Shown here: positions 44,195-54,103 of the stretch, piece by piece
Position numbering within the stretch: position 1 is the first letter of the stretch
Layout of the letters: each line of letters opens with the position of its first letter
Origin: Campylobacterales bacterium
GTDB taxonomy: Bacteria; Campylobacterota; Campylobacteria; Campylobacterales; QNZT01
Direction: 5' to 3'
DNA: 64,000 bases
NCBI GenBank assembly: GCA_027023305.1
Contig: JALVVR010000048.1
Coordinates: 233,579-297,578 of the forward strand
Translations under genes and position numbers: made by a program
Notes under the pieces: model-generated
Databases searched by the model: none
The model's input: the letters and a program-made list of their open reading frames with translations, nothing else
What the model was told of the DNA's origin: nothing

Positions 44195-44224
44195 TTCACG
44201 ATTTGTTAACGATATAGTTATAAT
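44195..44224 (+). promoter_or_regulatory. Promoter of the PpiC-tmk-hisS-mutS run
   Basis: TATAAT at 44219-44224, with TTCACG at 44195-44200 (4 of 6 to the -35 consensus) and an 18-base spacer. The next start codon is at 44272, giving a leader of about 40 bases with AAGGA before it. The genes downstream to mutS are packed without room for another promoter. Confidence 0.55.
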
Positions 44225-44271
44225 ATTAAGTCGGTTTTGATAAACTACAAAAAATTTTTAAGGATAAATTA

Positions 44272-45096
44272 ATGAAAAAAATATTAGCTATTTTAGCATT
44301 AGCAACTAGTATAGTTTTCGCTTCAAATACAATAGTTACTGTAAATGGTCATGCGATAACTGAAGATATAGTTCCTACTTTTAACAAGCTTGATGACACA
44401 AAAAAAGAAGCTGTAAAAAATCAACTTATAAATGAGTATCTTTTGTCAAACTATGCTTTAACTAAAGGTGGTATTTCAAAAGATAAAAAGTTTCAAAAGA
44501 TAGCAAAAGCTCAAGTAGATTCTATACAAAAAGCTTATAAAGCAAAAACTAAAAAAGACTTAACAAAAGAGCAGATAGACAATATCAAAGGCTCGATAGC
44601 AACTAAGTTTATGTTTGCAAAAAAGGCTCAAAAAACAAAAGTTAGTGACAAAGAAGCAAAAGAGTTTTTTAACAAAAACAAAGCTAAGTTCAAGTTCCCT
44701 GAGAGTGTAGAGATAGCAAGTATTGCGACAAAAGATAAAAAAGAGGCTGAGCAGATTTTTAAACAAATCAAAAAGAGTAAAAACAAAGCAGCAACTTTGA
44801 TGAAAATCGCTAAAAAAATGAAACAAAGAGGATATCTTGGATGGCTTCCAAAAAATGCTTTTCCAGCTGATGTTTTCAAAAAACTTTATTCTATGAAAGC
44901 AAACTCTTTAGTAAAAAAACCTATAGAAGTTCAAGGTGTATATAATATCACTTATGTTGTAAACAAAAGAAAAGCAGGAACTCCAAAGTTTAGTGAAGTA
45001 AAAGACAATCTTAAAAAGATGATGGTACAACAAAAACTTGGACTTTGGGCTGAAAAAACTATAAAAGAGTTGAGAAGTAAGGCTACTATTAAATAA
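44272..45096 (+). CDS. Periplasmic PpiC-type peptidyl-prolyl isomerase (PEB4/SurA-like chaperone)
   Basis: A 274-residue exported protein (signal peptide ~18 residues) with an N-terminal SurN-like helical region starting NTIVTVNGHAITED and a parvulin domain at ~125-225 (VEIASIATKDKKEAEQI, MKQRGYLGWLPKNAFP). It matches the layout of Campylobacter PEB4 (Cj0596), which helps outer-membrane proteins fold. It is very lysine-rich. tmk starts immediately after its stop. Confidence 0.85.
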   Translation: MKKILAILALATSIVFASNTIVTVNGHAITEDIVPTFNKLDDTKKEAVKNQLINEYLLSNYALTKGGISKDKKFQKIAKAQVDSIQKAYKAKTKKDLTKEQIDNIKGSIATKFMFAKKAQKTKVSDKEAKEFFNKNKAKFKFPESVEIASIATKDKKEAEQIFKQIKKSKNKAATLMKIAKKMKQRGYLGWLPKNAFPADVFKKLYSMKANSLVKKPIEVQGVYNITYVVNKRKAGTPKFSEVKDNLKKMMVQQKLGLWAEKTIKELRSKATIK

Positions 45097-45669
45097 ATGT
45101 ACATAGTTTTTGAGGGAGTTGATACAAGTGGTAAAACTACACAGATAGAGTTACTAAAACAATCTTTGCCTCATGCTATATACACAAAAGAACCTGGTGG
45201 AACTTCTATCGGGCAGAGTTTAAGAGATATACTTTTACATAAAGGGCTTAGTTCTTTTAGAGCTGAGCTTTTTTTGTTTTTAGCTGACCGAGCTGAACAC
45301 TATAAGAAGATAATAGAACCAAACTTAGACAAACTTATCATAAGTGATAGAGGTTTTATATCTGGCATAGCTTATGCCCTCACTAACCACCCTAACCTTG
45401 ATTTGGATTTTTTACTAACTCTAAACAAGTTTGCTCTTGAAGATAATTTACCCGATAAAGTTATACTTTTTAAAACAAACAAATCCCTAATCCAAGAGAG
45501 AATGGGAGAAAAAAAAGAAGATAGTATAGAAAAAAGAGGTTTGGATTATCTTTTAAAAGTACAAGAAAATATGATAAAAGTTTTAGAAAATTTGGATATA
45601 AAATATCATTTAATAGACTCTTCAAACCAGATAGAAGATATACGAAAACAGATAAAAGGACTCCTATGA
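45097..45669 (+). CDS. tmk: Thymidylate kinase
   Basis: A 190-residue P-loop kinase: FEGVDTSGKTTQI, EPGGTSIGQSLRDILL, the DR(G) motif in ISDRGFISGIAYA, and a lid region before the C-terminus. It makes dTDP from dTMP. It starts directly at the end of the PpiC gene and overlaps hisS by 4 bases. Confidence 0.93.
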   Translation: MYIVFEGVDTSGKTTQIELLKQSLPHAIYTKEPGGTSIGQSLRDILLHKGLSSFRAELFLFLADRAEHYKKIIEPNLDKLIISDRGFISGIAYALTNHPNLDLDFLLTLNKFALEDNLPDKVILFKTNKSLIQERMGEKKEDSIEKRGLDYLLKVQENMIKVLENLDIKYHLIDSSNQIEDIRKQIKGLL

Positions 45670-46877
45670 TAAAAGCACTGAGAGGAATGAAAGATACGAT
45701 ATCTCCTATGAGCCAAAAGTATAACTATTTTATAAAAAACACAACTGATATAGTTAAAAAATACGGTTTTGAATTTATAGAAACTCCTATTTTAGAAGAG
45801 ACTGCACTTTTTAAAAGAAGTGTTGGAGAGAGCAGTGATATAGTTGGTAAAGAGATGTATCAGTTTACCGACAAAGGTGGAAATAATGTCTGCCTTAGAC
45901 CAGAGGGGACTGCTGGAGTTGTTAGAAGTTTTGTAGAGCATAAGTTAGATAAAACACAAGGTCAAAAGTATAGATTTTTTTATCATGGAGCTATGTTTAG
46001 ATACGAAAGACCTCAAAAAGGAAGACTAAGACAGTTTCATCAGTTTGGAGTAGAGAGTTTTGGTGAAGAGAGTGCTTATGAAGATGTTTCTATAATCCAA
46101 ATGATAAAAGAGATACTTGACTTTTTTGAGATAAACTATACTTTAAAACTAAACTCTCTTGGATGCAAGGATTGTATGCCAAGTTACAGAGATGACTTAA
46201 AATCAAAACTATCTTTGATAGATGGATTATGTGAAGATTGCCAAAGAAGAAAGGATACAAATCCTATAAGGGTTTTTGACTGTAAAAATCAAAATTGTCA
46301 AGAGCTTATAAAAGATTTACCTAGGATAAAAGATTCACTATGTGAAAGTTGTAAAAGTGATTTTGAAACACTAACTTCTATGCTTGAAAGCTTAGATATA
46401 AAGTATGAGATAGACTCAAACTTAGTAAGAGGACTTGACTACTACAACAAAACTGCTTTTGAGTTTGTTAGTGGAGATTTAGGTGCTCAAAATGCAGTTG
46501 CAGGTGGTGGCAGATATGATAGATTGGTAGAGTTTTTAGATGGGAAAACAACTCCAGCTATCGGATTTGCGATAGGTATAGAAAGATTACTTGATATGAT
46601 AGAAACCCCACAAACTACAAGAGAGGGTTACTACTTTGGAGCTATGGATGAAGAAGCTATAAATGAACTTTTCAAACAAGCAACTCAGTTTAGAAAAGAG
46701 AAAAAAGTAAATATATCTTATGAGAAAAAATCCCTAAAAGCTCACTTAAAAGGTGCAGATAAGGCAAATGCAAGATATTGTGCAATCATAGGTGAAAATG
46801 AGCTAAAAGATAAAAAGCTTTGGATTAAAGATTTGGAGTTAAAAGAGGAAAAACTTATAGATTTTTTTGTACAATGA
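45666..46877 (+). CDS. hisS: Histidyl-tRNA synthetase
   Basis: A 403-residue class II synthetase: [11 protein letters not shown] at the start, motif 2 [20 protein letters not shown], the histidine motifs [15 protein letters not shown] and GGGRYDRLV, and motif 3 [10 protein letters not shown]. It is slightly shorter than the 420-residue norm. Cysteines in a central insert ([25 protein letters not shown]) suggest a zinc-ribbon-like element. It is coupled to tmk by a 4-base overlap. Confidence 0.95.
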   Translation: MIKALRGMKDTISPMSQKYNYFIKNTTDIVKKYGFEFIETPILEETALFKRSVGESSDIVGKEMYQFTDKGGNNVCLRPEGTAGVVRSFVEHKLDKTQGQKYRFFYHGAMFRYERPQKGRLRQFHQFGVESFGEESAYEDVSIIQMIKEILDFFEINYTLKLNSLGCKDCMPSYRDDLKSKLSLIDGLCEDCQRRKDTNPIRVFDCKNQNCQELIKDLPRIKDSLCESCKSDFETLTSMLESLDIKYEIDSNLVRGLDYYNKTAFEFVSGDLGAQNAVAGGGRYDRLVEFLDGKTTPAIGFAIGIERLLDMIETPQTTREGYYFGAMDEEAINELFKQATQFRKEKKVNISYEKKSLKAHLKGADKANARYCAIIGENELKDKKLWIKDLELKEEKLIDFFVQ

Positions 46878-46881
46878 TTTC

Positions 46882-49791
46882 ATGAATACTCACATTGTAC
46901 AAGCCAAAAACATCCTAGAACAAAAAGATAAACTTTTAACAGAGATTTATTTTGACCTACAAACTTATTTTGAAAACAGATATGGCAAAGATACCCTAGT
47001 TTTGATGGAGATAGGCTCTTTTTTTGAAGTTTATGAAGTCAACAATGAAAAAGACAAGATTGGAAAAGCAAAAGAAATAAGTGAACTTTTAAATATCCAA
47101 CTAACAAGAAAAAACAAATCAATCATAGAAAACTCTATCCAAAACCCACTTCTAGCAGGAGTCCCTTCAGTTTCGGTAGAAAGATACCTAAACCGTATAA
47201 TCCAAACTAAAAAATATACTATCATCTTAGTAAAACAAAAAGGAGAGCCACCACAAGTTCAAAGATATATCTCCTCAATCATCTCTCCAGGTACTAACTT
47301 TGATTATGTAAATGAGCCAAATGAAAACAATATAGCATCTATAATCATAGATAAAAACTCAGGTATCTACTCAGTAGGTTATTCTGCCATAGATGTAACA
47401 ACCGGAAAAACTATGGTAAATGAAATCCACTCAACCAGTGATGATAGAACATTTGCTTTAGATGAACTTTTTACTCTACTTCAAACATACCAAACAAGTG
47501 AGCTTTTGATAACTTTGATTAATCGAGAAATAGATGAAAATTGGCTTTTAAATTATTTGGAAGTAAAAAACAATTACCACTACACCATAAACTCATGCAG
47601 ACTGAAAATCTCTTACCAAAATGAACTTTTTAAATCAGTCTATAACATAGAATCCATACTATCTCCGATAGAGTATCTTGACTTGGAGAGATATCCATAT
47701 GCTACTGAAAGTTTGGCTTTACTTTGCGATTTTATCATCGAGCATGACAGTGTACTTTTACAAAAGATGTATAAACCAAAGTTTTTAGTAGCTGATAAAT
47801 TTGTCTATCTTGGTAACAATGCCCTTGAACAGCTAGAAATCATTTCAAAAGATAGCTCTAAAAAAACAGTTCTTTCGCTTATCTCTCAAACTTCAACAGC
47901 TATTGGAAAGAGAGTTTTAAAAGAGAGATTACTTAATCCTATTTGTGATTTGAAAATCTTAGAGGAGAGGTTTCAAAGAGTTGAAAGCCTTTTGGAAAAG
48001 TATAAAACTTTTGAAAACCTGCTAAAACAGATATATGACTTGGAAAGGATTTTAAGACGGATAAAACTTCAAAAACTGCATCCTTTTGAGTTAACTTATC
48101 TGTATAACTCACTTCTTTCAGTAAAAGAGATTTTGACCTTAGATAAACTTCAAAACAATACTTCATTATCAAAAAACCTTGATGATTTTATACAAGTCTT
48201 AGATACTACATACAAGCTAGAAACTTGTGCAAAACTTTCTCAAAATCAAATCAACTCTAACCTTTTCAAAGAGGGAGTTTATCCACTAATAGATACTTTA
48301 GAGAGTGAACAAAAGATGGAGCTTTACAAGATAGAAACTATAGCTTCCAAGATAAACTCTATGTTTAATGATAGAAAAGGTGAGTTCGCAACAGTTGGCT
48401 TTTTAGAGAGTGAGGGTTACTTTATCTCTATGACTAAAAACAGATTTGCTATGATAGAAGAAGAGTTTTATAACTCATTTATCTCATTTGAGGATAATCA
48501 CTACTTTTTTAAAGACTTTTCCATCAAAAAACTAAAAAACTCCATCAAAATCTACTCTACACTTTTTGATGAAATCTCCTCAAACTATATCTCAAACCAA
48601 GTAAAGATGATTTCTTTGGTAAAGAAAAGATATGGCGAAAGTTTGGAGAGTATGGATAGAGATTACTCTCATCTTTTAGAGCAACTCATAGAGTACATCG
48701 GAGATCTGGATGTAGCTATAAGTAGTGCTAGTTGTGCTAAAAGATATAACTATGTAAAACCTACCCTACTTCCAAAAAGTGATGAGCCATTTTTTGAAGT
48801 TTTGGAACTTAGACATCCTATCATAGAATCAAGAGAGGAAAATGGTATCTTTATCCCAAACAGTCTATTTTTTGGTAAAAAACAAAACGATACAATCTTG
48901 GCAGATTTAGAGATAGAAGAGTTAAAAGGTATGCTTTTATATGGTATAAACTCTAGTGGAAAAAGTTCACTCATGAAAAGTGTTGGTATAGCAGTTATCT
49001 TGGCTCAGGCAGGATTTTTTGTACCAGCAAAAGAGATAAGATTTACAGTATTTGATAAAATATTTACTCGTGTAGTTTCTAGTGATAACTTATATAAAGG
49101 TCTTTCAACTTTTGCAGTTGAGATGTTAGAGCTTAAAAATATATTTAATAGGGCAAATAAACATTCCCTAGTTTTAGGAGATGAGATATGTCATGGAACT
49201 GAGACTCGTTCAGCCTTAGCGATAGTAGCAAGTGCCATAAAAAAACTTATAAAACTTGAGAGCTTTTTCATCTTTGCAACTCATCTACATCAACTAACAG
49301 ATTTAAAAGATATACACTCTATAAAAAAGTTAGCCTTTTTACACCTTGGAGTAACTTATGATGAAGAGAGTGACAAACTTATCTACAACCGAAATTTAGA
49401 GCTTGGAAGTGGTAGCTCGCTTTATGGACTAGAGTTTGCAAAATCCTTACACCTTGACAAAGAGTTTTTAGATGAAGCATATAACATAAGAAAAACTCTA
49501 AGTAGTGATTTTTCAAAGGTAGAGAGTCTAAAACAAAAGAAAAAAAGCAAATACAACAAAAATCTATACTTAACAAAATGTGCACTTTGTCAAAAGCCTG
49601 TTGATGATGTTCATCATATAAAGGCTCAATCACTATTTAATCATGAAAATTCACACTTTGACAAAAATCACAAATACAACTTAATCCCACTATGTAAAGA
49701 ACATCACAATAAAGTTCATGAGGGAAAAATAGTAATAAATGGCTTTGTCATGACTGATAGTGGGCTAGAACTTAGGTTTGAAGAGAGATAA
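46882..49791 (+). CDS. mutS: MutS-family mismatch repair protein with C-terminal HNH nuclease (MutS7 type)
   Basis: A 969-residue protein from the ATG at 46882 (an upstream TTG at 46867 is possible). It keeps the mismatch-reading N-terminal domain: [12 protein letters not shown] holds the F47-x-E49 wedge motif. The ATPase has Walker [10 protein letters not shown] (688-696) and Walker B LGDE (D767-E768). The last ~75 residues form an HNH nuclease with ligands C900, C903, C938 and H941 and the DVHHIKAQ core. MutS proteins with this tail are the MutS7 subfamily, described in epsilonproteobacteria, octocoral mitochondria and giant viruses, and proposed to recognise and cut on one chain without MutL/MutH. 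Confidence 0.87.
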   Translation: MNTHIVQAKNILEQKDKLLTEIYFDLQTYFENRYGKDTLVLMEIGSFFEVYEVNNEKDKIGKAKEISELLNIQLTRKNKSIIENSIQNPLLAGVPSVSVERYLNRIIQTKKYTIILVKQKGEPPQVQRYISSIISPGTNFDYVNEPNENNIASIIIDKNSGIYSVGYSAIDVTTGKTMVNEIHSTSDDRTFALDELFTLLQTYQTSELLITLINREIDENWLLNYLEVKNNYHYTINSCRLKISYQNELFKSVYNIESILSPIEYLDLERYPYATESLALLCDFIIEHDSVLLQKMYKPKFLVADKFVYLGNNALEQLEIISKDSSKKTVLSLISQTSTAIGKRVLKERLLNPICDLKILEERFQRVESLLEKYKTFENLLKQIYDLERILRRIKLQKLHPFELTYLYNSLLSVKEILTLDKLQNNTSLSKNLDDFIQVLDTTYKLETCAKLSQNQINSNLFKEGVYPLIDTLESEQKMELYKIETIASKINSMFNDRKGEFATVGFLESEGYFISMTKNRFAMIEEEFYNSFISFEDNHYFFKDFSIKKLKNSIKIYSTLFDEISSNYISNQVKMISLVKKRYGESLESMDRDYSHLLEQLIEYIGDLDVAISSASCAKRYNYVKPTLLPKSDEPFFEVLELRHPIIESREENGIFIPNSLFFGKKQNDTILADLEIEELKGMLLYGINSSGKSSLMKSVGIAVILAQAGFFVPAKEIRFTVFDKIFTRVVSSDNLYKGLSTFAVEMLELKNIFNRANKHSLVLGDEICHGTETRSALAIVASAIKKLIKLESFFIFATHLHQLTDLKDIHSIKKLAFLHLGVTYDEESDKLIYNRNLELGSGSSLYGLEFAKSLHLDKEFLDEAYNIRKTLSSDFSKVESLKQKKKSKYNKNLYLTKCALCQKPVDDVHHIKAQSLFNHENSHFDKNHKYNLIPLCKEHHNKVHEGKIVINGFVMTDSGLELRFEER

Positions 49792-49832
49792 ATATTAAAA
49801 AGTTGACTTAAATAAAATAAATCTTTAAATAA

Positions 49833-49848
49833 CTTATGTTAACATAAG
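49833..49848 (+). promoter_or_regulatory. 16-bp palindrome in front of acpP
   Basis: CTTATGTT followed directly by AACATAAG, a perfect 16-bp palindrome, 24 bases before the acpP start and overlapping the first of two AAGGAG sites. A weak promoter (TTGACT at 49803, TAAATA at 49826, 17 apart) lies just upstream, so the palindrome would lie at or after the transcript start: a classical repressor position. Palindromes of this size occur by chance a few times in a window this AT-rich. Confidence 0.4.
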
Positions 49849-49872
49849 GAGCAAAAATTATAAGGAGAAAAT

Positions 49873-50103
49873 ATGGCATTAATTGATGATGTAAAAGAAG
49901 TAGTTGTTGAACAACTAAGTGTAAATGCAGATGAAGTAAAAGAGGATTCTAAATTTGATGAAGATTTAGGAGCTGATAGTCTTGATGTAGTTGAACTAGT
50001 TATGGCTCTTGAAGAAAAATTTGATATAGAAATCCCAGATAGTGAGGCAGAAGCTATTGCTACTGTTGGTGATGCAGTAAAATATGTAGAAGATCACAAA
50101 TAA
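49873..50103 (+). CDS. acpP: Acyl carrier protein
   Basis: A 76-residue acidic ACP with the phosphopantetheine serine in [17 protein letters not shown]. It carries acyl chains in fatty acid synthesis. The start has AAGGAGAAAAT before it, a strong site. A strong terminator follows at once, and fabF is next. Confidence 0.97.
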   Translation: MALIDDVKEVVVEQLSVNADEVKEDSKFDEDLGADSLDVVELVMALEEKFDIEIPDSEAEAIATVGDAVKYVEDHK

Positions 50104-50141
50104 AAATATCTATAGAGGATTTTTCCTCTTAGATATTTTTT
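50102..50141 (+). terminator. Intrinsic terminator after acpP
   Basis: AAAAATATCTA (50102-50112) pairs with TAGATATTTTT (50130-50140), and AGAGGA pairs with TCCTCT inside it, with one bulged T and a TTTT loop. The stem ends in a T-run. It starts in the acpP stop codon. It should stop most transcripts before fabF, giving more ACP than FabF. Confidence 0.8.
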
Positions 50142-50191
50142 AAAATATATTGTTATTACTATATATTCTAAAAGATATTTAAGGAGTTGTT

Positions 50192-51406
50192 TTGAAAAGA
50201 GTGGTTGTAACTGGGATAGGGATGATAAATAGCTTGGGTCATGATAAAGAAAGTTCATTTAAAGCTATTGTAGAGGGTGAATGTGGAATAGATTTGATAA
50301 CACATTTTGATACAACAAATCACTCTGTAAAAATAGCTGGGGAAGTAAAAGATTTTGATCCTGCAACTGTTATGCATCCAAAAGAGGTAAAAAAAGCAGA
50401 TAGATTTATACAGTTAGGTATAAAGGCAGCTCATGAAGCTATGCAAGATTCAGGACTAAAAGAGGGTGAGTATGATGAAGAGAGATTTGGTATCGCAAGT
50501 GCATCTGGTATAGGTGGGCTTACAAACATAGAAAAAAATGCAATTATAAGTGCAAACAGAGGCCCAAGAAGAATATCTCCATTTTTTATCCCCTCAGCTT
50601 TGGTAAACATGCTTGGTGGATTTGTAGCGATAGACTTTAAGATAAAAGGACCAAACCTATCAGATGTAACGGCATGTGCAGCTAGTACTCATGCCATAAG
50701 TAATGCTAGTAAAACCATTATGTTAGGTGGAGCAGATAAGATGCTAGTAGTTGGTGCTGAAGCTGCTATATGTGATGTAGGAGTTGGTGGATTTGCTGCT
50801 ATGAAAGCACTATCAACTAGAAATGATGATCCAAAAACAGCTTCTCGTCCTTTTGATGCCGATAGAGATGGTTTTGTTATGGGAGAAGGTGCTGGAGCAC
50901 TAGTTCTTGAAGAGTATGAAAGTGCAAGGAAAAGAGGAGCAAATATCTATGCTGAAGTTATAGGTTTTGGAGAGAGTGGAGATGCAAATCATATAACAAC
51001 TCCTGTTATGGATGGACCTTTAAGAGCTATGAGAGCTGCATATAAAATGGCAGGTGAGCCAAAAATAGACTATATAAATGCTCACGGAACAAGTACACCA
51101 GCAAATGACAAAAATGAAACAGCAGCGATAAAAGAGCTTTTTGGAAGTGATATTCCACTTGTAAGCTCAACAAAAGGGCAAATAGGACACTGTTTAGGAG
51201 CAGCAGGAGCGATAGAAGCTATCATATCTATAATGGCTATTAGAGATGGAGTTGTACCTCCTACTATAAACTATCAAACTGTAGATGAAAACTGTGATTT
51301 AGACTATGTAACTAATGGTGCTAAAAAACAAGAGATAACTACTATCATGAGTAACTCTTTTGGATTTGGTGGTACTAACGGTTGTATAATACTTAAAAAA
51401 ATATAG
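50192..51406 (+). CDS. fabF: Beta-ketoacyl-ACP synthase II
   Basis: A 404-residue condensing enzyme: VVVTGIGMINSLG, the active-site cysteine in DVTACAASTHAI, the two histidines in NAHGTSTPAND and KGQIGHCLGAAGA, and C-terminal NSFGFGGTNG. It elongates acyl-ACP with malonyl-ACP. The start is TTG at 50192, with AAGGAG 5 bases upstream. It probably has its own promoter (TATATT region near 50160) after the acpP terminator. Confidence 0.96.
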   Translation: MKRVVVTGIGMINSLGHDKESSFKAIVEGECGIDLITHFDTTNHSVKIAGEVKDFDPATVMHPKEVKKADRFIQLGIKAAHEAMQDSGLKEGEYDEERFGIASASGIGGLTNIEKNAIISANRGPRRISPFFIPSALVNMLGGFVAIDFKIKGPNLSDVTACAASTHAISNASKTIMLGGADKMLVVGAEAAICDVGVGGFAAMKALSTRNDDPKTASRPFDADRDGFVMGEGAGALVLEEYESARKRGANIYAEVIGFGESGDANHITTPVMDGPLRAMRAAYKMAGEPKIDYINAHGTSTPANDKNETAAIKELFGSDIPLVSSTKGQIGHCLGAAGAIEAIISIMAIRDGVVPPTINYQTVDENCDLDYVTNGAKKQEITTIMSNSFGFGGTNGCIILKKI

Positions 51407-51413
51407 GTAAAAA

Positions 51414-52406
51414 ATGGCAACTTATTTAGATTTTGAAAAACCGATTGAACAGATAGACTTGGATATTCAATCTGCAAAAAGCAGAGGGGATGATGATGCT
51501 GTTAGGATTTTAGAAGAAAACTTAGAAAAAGAGGTTGCAAAAACTTTTAAAAACCTTAGTGATTATCAAAAACTTCAACTTGCTCGTCATCCAGAAAGAC
51601 CTTATGCACTTGATTATATAAGAGCTATTTTAGATAACTCTTATGAGCTTCATGGAGATAGGCTTTTTAGTGATGATCCAGCTATTGTTTGCTACATAGG
51701 TGAGATAGAGGGTATGACTACTATCATCATAGGTGAACAAAAGGGACGAGGAACTAAAAATAAACTAAAAAGAAACTTTGGTATGCCTCATCCTGATGGA
51801 TATAGAAAAGCATTAAGAGTTGCAAGACTTGCTGAAAAATTTAAAATTCCAGTTCTTTTCTTGATAGACACTCCGGGTGCATATCCTGGGCTTGGAGCAG
51901 AAGAGAGAGGACAAAGTGAAGCAATAGCTAAAAATCTTTTTGAACTTAGTGATATAGATACTATAACAATTTCTATCGTTATAGGAGAAGGTGGAAGTGG
52001 AGGAGCTTTAGCCATCGGAGTAGCTGATAAGTTAGCTATGATGAGATACTCAGTTTTTAGTGTTATATCTCCTGAAGGGTGTGCAGCTATTTTATGGAAT
52101 GATCCAGCAAAACAAAAACAAGCTACAAAAGCACTAAAAATAACTGCAGAGGATTTAAAAGAGTTAAATCTAGTAGATGATGTTATAAATGAACCTCTTG
52201 TTGGTGGACACAGAAATAAAAAAGGTGCTGCAGATGTACTTAAAAGATACTTTTTAGAACAAGTTAAAGAGCTTGGATCATTGAGTAGTAAAGAGAGGCT
52301 AGAAAAAAGATATGAAAAGCTTATGAACTTAGGAGCATTTTCTACAAAAGAAGAAGAGTCTTCAAAAGATAGTGGTTCTTTAACATCATTTTTTGATAGA
52401 AGTTAA
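51414..52406 (+). CDS. accA: Acetyl-CoA carboxylase carboxyltransferase subunit alpha
   Basis: A 330-residue AccA: N-terminal [12 protein letters not shown], core [46 protein letters not shown] and [10 protein letters not shown]. It transfers CO2 from carboxybiotin to acetyl-CoA together with AccD. It follows fabF by 7 bases. The C-terminal 20 residues are serine-rich. Confidence 0.96.
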   Translation: MATYLDFEKPIEQIDLDIQSAKSRGDDDAVRILEENLEKEVAKTFKNLSDYQKLQLARHPERPYALDYIRAILDNSYELHGDRLFSDDPAIVCYIGEIEGMTTIIIGEQKGRGTKNKLKRNFGMPHPDGYRKALRVARLAEKFKIPVLFLIDTPGAYPGLGAEERGQSEAIAKNLFELSDIDTITISIVIGEGGSGGALAIGVADKLAMMRYSVFSVISPEGCAAILWNDPAKQKQATKALKITAEDLKELNLVDDVINEPLVGGHRNKKGAADVLKRYFLEQVKELGSLSSKERLEKRYEKLMNLGAFSTKEEESSKDSGSLTSFFDRS

Positions 52407-52461
52407 TCCACAACTTTTTTACTATTTACATATATCATAGTTAAAAATAAAAGGATATGTC

Positions 52462-52929
52462 ATGAAAAAAATTATATTATTTATACTTATAAGTTTATCC
52501 CTACAAGCTAGTAGCTATGATATAAAATACAAAGGTATCACATTAGGTAAGATAGAAACTCTAAGTACACTTTCTCAAAACTATTTAAAAGCAAAAGTCT
52601 CAAACCCTATAGTAAAGATGCTACTAGGCAAAGATTTTTATGTCTTTTATGATACAAACAAGCCAAATATAAAAGATGCAAAATATAGAACTGATAAAAA
52701 GAAGATACTATTTGCACTAAAAACTGCAATAGATATTCGTCCGACAAATCAAAATTTTATTATTGATAATAAAAGAAATGACACTTTAAAGTGTCATGAT
52801 AATAGTTGTACATTTGATTATTTTTCAAGTGGAAAACATAATGCTCATGGTATAATAGAGTTTGATAAGGATGGCAAGTTTTATAAGCTTACTGAGACGA
52901 AATCAACTCTAGTTATAGAAAGGAATTAA
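52462..52929 (+). CDS. Hypothetical periplasmic protein
   Basis: A 155-residue protein with a signal peptide (about 16 residues) and a beta-strand body starting YDIKYKGITLGKIETLS. There is a cysteine pair (LKCHDNSC, near 114-119) that could form a disulfide. I do not recognise the family, although the opening resembles DUF3108-type proteins. Its coding sequence holds a 20-bp perfect palindrome at 52778-52797. The next small gene begins 1 base later. Confidence 0.55.
   Translation: MKKIILFILISLSLQASSYDIKYKGITLGKIETLSTLSQNYLKAKVSNPIVKMLLGKDFYVFYDTNKPNIKDAKYRTDKKKILFALKTAIDIRPTNQNFIIDNKRNDTLKCHDNSCTFDYFSSGKHNAHGIIEFDKDGKFYKLTETKSTLVIERN
52778..52797. repeat. 20-bp perfect palindrome inside a coding region
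   Basis: ATGACACTTT followed directly by AAAGTGTCAT. It lies within the 155-residue protein gene, coding for part of RNDTLKCHD. It could be a binding site for a regulator or just chance; in an AT-rich 64-kb stretch roughly one such palindrome is not surprising. Confidence 0.6.
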
Positions 52930-52930
52930 T

Positions 52931-53125
52931 ATGAAGAAAAAATTAGAAGAGTTAAAACAAAAAGTGAAAAATCATAAAGATTTAGAAGAGAGTGAAAAAA
53001 CAAATACTATAAAAAAGATAGATGAGTGGCTTTTAGAGGATAAAGCAGAGGGTACTTTTGCAAATGAACTTATGCAGATATCTAAGAAGATAACTCCCAT
53101 ACTAGAAGAAATAGGCTTAATTTAG
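52931..53125 (+). CDS. Small hypothetical helical protein
   Basis: A 64-residue charged protein (LEELKQKVKNHKDLEESEK ... EEIGLI), mostly helical, no membrane segment. No family recognised. It sits 1 base after the periplasmic protein gene, has GGAATTAAT before its ATG, and ends in a shared convergent terminator, which together support it being real. Confidence 0.55.
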   Translation: MKKKLEELKQKVKNHKDLEESEKTNTIKKIDEWLLEDKAEGTFANELMQISKKITPILEEIGLI

Positions 53126-53135
53126 CCTATTTCTT
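53106..53135. terminator. Bidirectional terminator between the small gene and the cyclophilin gene
   Basis: AAGAAATAGGCT (53106-53117) and AGCCTATTTCTT (53124-53135) form a perfect 12-bp stem around a 6-base loop TAATTT. The stems cover the ends of both convergent genes. A/T-rich flanks on both sides suit termination in both directions. Confidence 0.7.
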
Positions 53136-53648
53136 AATCTCTATACTTTTTATAACTTGATTTTCTAAAGGTTTATCCATAGCTCCTGTTTTTGTAGTGC
53201 TTATTTTTAAAACAGTATCGAAACCATTTATAACACTTCCAAAGATTGTATATCCACCATTTAGCCAAGGAGTTGGAGCTACTGTTATGAAAAACTGACT
53301 TCCATTTGTATTTGAACCTTTGTTTGCCATAGCTAATATACCTGATTTGTCAAAAGTAACATTTGGAGCATATTCATTTTTAAATTCTTTTCCATAGATA
53401 CTTTTTCCACCCATTCCTGTTCCGGTTGGATCTCCACCTTGAATCATGAAACCTTTTATAACTCTATGAAAGATAGTTCCTTTGTAGTATCCTTTTTGTG
53501 AAAGAGCAATAAAGTTTTTGACTGCAAGGGGTGCAATTTTTGGATATAATTCTAATGTTATATCTCCTTTATTTGTATGTATAATAGCTTGTGGATTTGA
53601 AGCAAAAAGAGAGATTGCTAATGCAACTAAAAATAACAATTTTTTCAT
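53127..53648 (-). CDS. Periplasmic cyclophilin-type peptidyl-prolyl isomerase
   Basis: A 173-residue cyclophilin from the ATG at 53648, behind AAAAGGA, with a signal peptide LLFLVALAISLFAS. Motifs: FHRVIKGFMIQGGDPTGTG, NGSQFFIT and PWLNGGYTIFG. A longer in-frame ORF begins at 53690 but would bury the signal peptide behind 14 charged residues and lacks a ribosome-binding site. Role: proline isomerisation in exported proteins. A PpiA-like name fits. Confidence 0.9.
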   Translation of the reverse strand: MKKLLFLVALAISLFASNPQAIIHTNKGDITLELYPKIAPLAVKNFIALSQKGYYKGTIFHRVIKGFMIQGGDPTGTGMGGKSIYGKEFKNEYAPNVTFDKSGILAMANKGSNTNGSQFFITVAPTPWLNGGYTIFGSVINGFDTVLKISTTKTGAMDKPLENQVIKSIEIKK

Positions 53649-53732
53649 GTTTTTCCTTTTAAATTTTCTTTGCATGATAGCAAAATACAATAACTTTCTG
53701 CTATAATCCTAAAAATTTAATAAAGGAAAACA

Positions 53733-54074
53733 ATGGAAAACTTACCAAACTGTCCGAAATGTGGTTATGAATATACCTATGAAGATGGCTCTATGATTAT
53801 CTGTCCTGATTGTGGATATGAGTGGAATCCAAATGAAGTACAAGAGGAAGTAGCACTTGTAGTAAAAGATGCTAATGGCAATATCTTACAAGATGGTGAT
53901 TCTGTAACTGTAATTAAAGATTTAAAAGTTAAAGGAAGTTCATCAGGTATCAAAGTTGGTACTAAGATAAAAGGTATCAGACTAGTTGAGGGTGATGATG
54001 GACATAATATTGACTGTAAAGTTACAGGTGTTGGATCTATAAAACTAAAACAAGAGTTTGTTAAAAAGTCATAA
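53733..54074 (+). CDS. yjdM: PhnA/YjdM family zinc-ribbon protein
   Basis: A 113-residue protein: an N-terminal zinc ribbon ([15 protein letters not shown] ... ICPDCGYEW) and a PhnA domain ([25 protein letters not shown]). Despite the name alkylphosphonate protein PhnA, the E. coli homologue YjdM has no proven phosphonate role. It has a bidirectional hairpin at its end. Confidence 0.9.
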   Translation: MENLPNCPKCGYEYTYEDGSMIICPDCGYEWNPNEVQEEVALVVKDANGNILQDGDSVTVIKDLKVKGSSSGIKVGTKIKGIRLVEGDDGHNIDCKVTGVGSIKLKQEFVKKS

Positions 54075-54077
54075 AAG

Positions 54078-54103
54078 AGTAGGTGCGAATTTTCGCACCT
54101 ACT
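54078..54103. terminator. Hairpin terminator between yjdM and the response regulator
   Basis: AGTAGGTGCGA (54078-54088) and TCGCACCTACT (54093-54103) form a perfect 11-bp GC-rich stem with an ATTT loop. On the minus side the sequence after it is T-rich (CTTTTATGACTTTTT), favouring termination of the response-regulator transcript; on the plus side it ends yjdM. It touches the regulator stop codon. Confidence 0.75.

Noticed and set aside
49836-49847. Four-codon leader ORF (ATG TTA ACA TAA) before acpP
   Set aside because: It is made entirely by the palindrome, and no ribosome-binding site precedes it.
53649-53690. Longer start for the periplasmic cyclophilin (53690)
   Set aside because: It would put 14 mostly charged residues before the signal peptide and lacks a ribosome-binding site; the start at 53648 has AAAAGGA.
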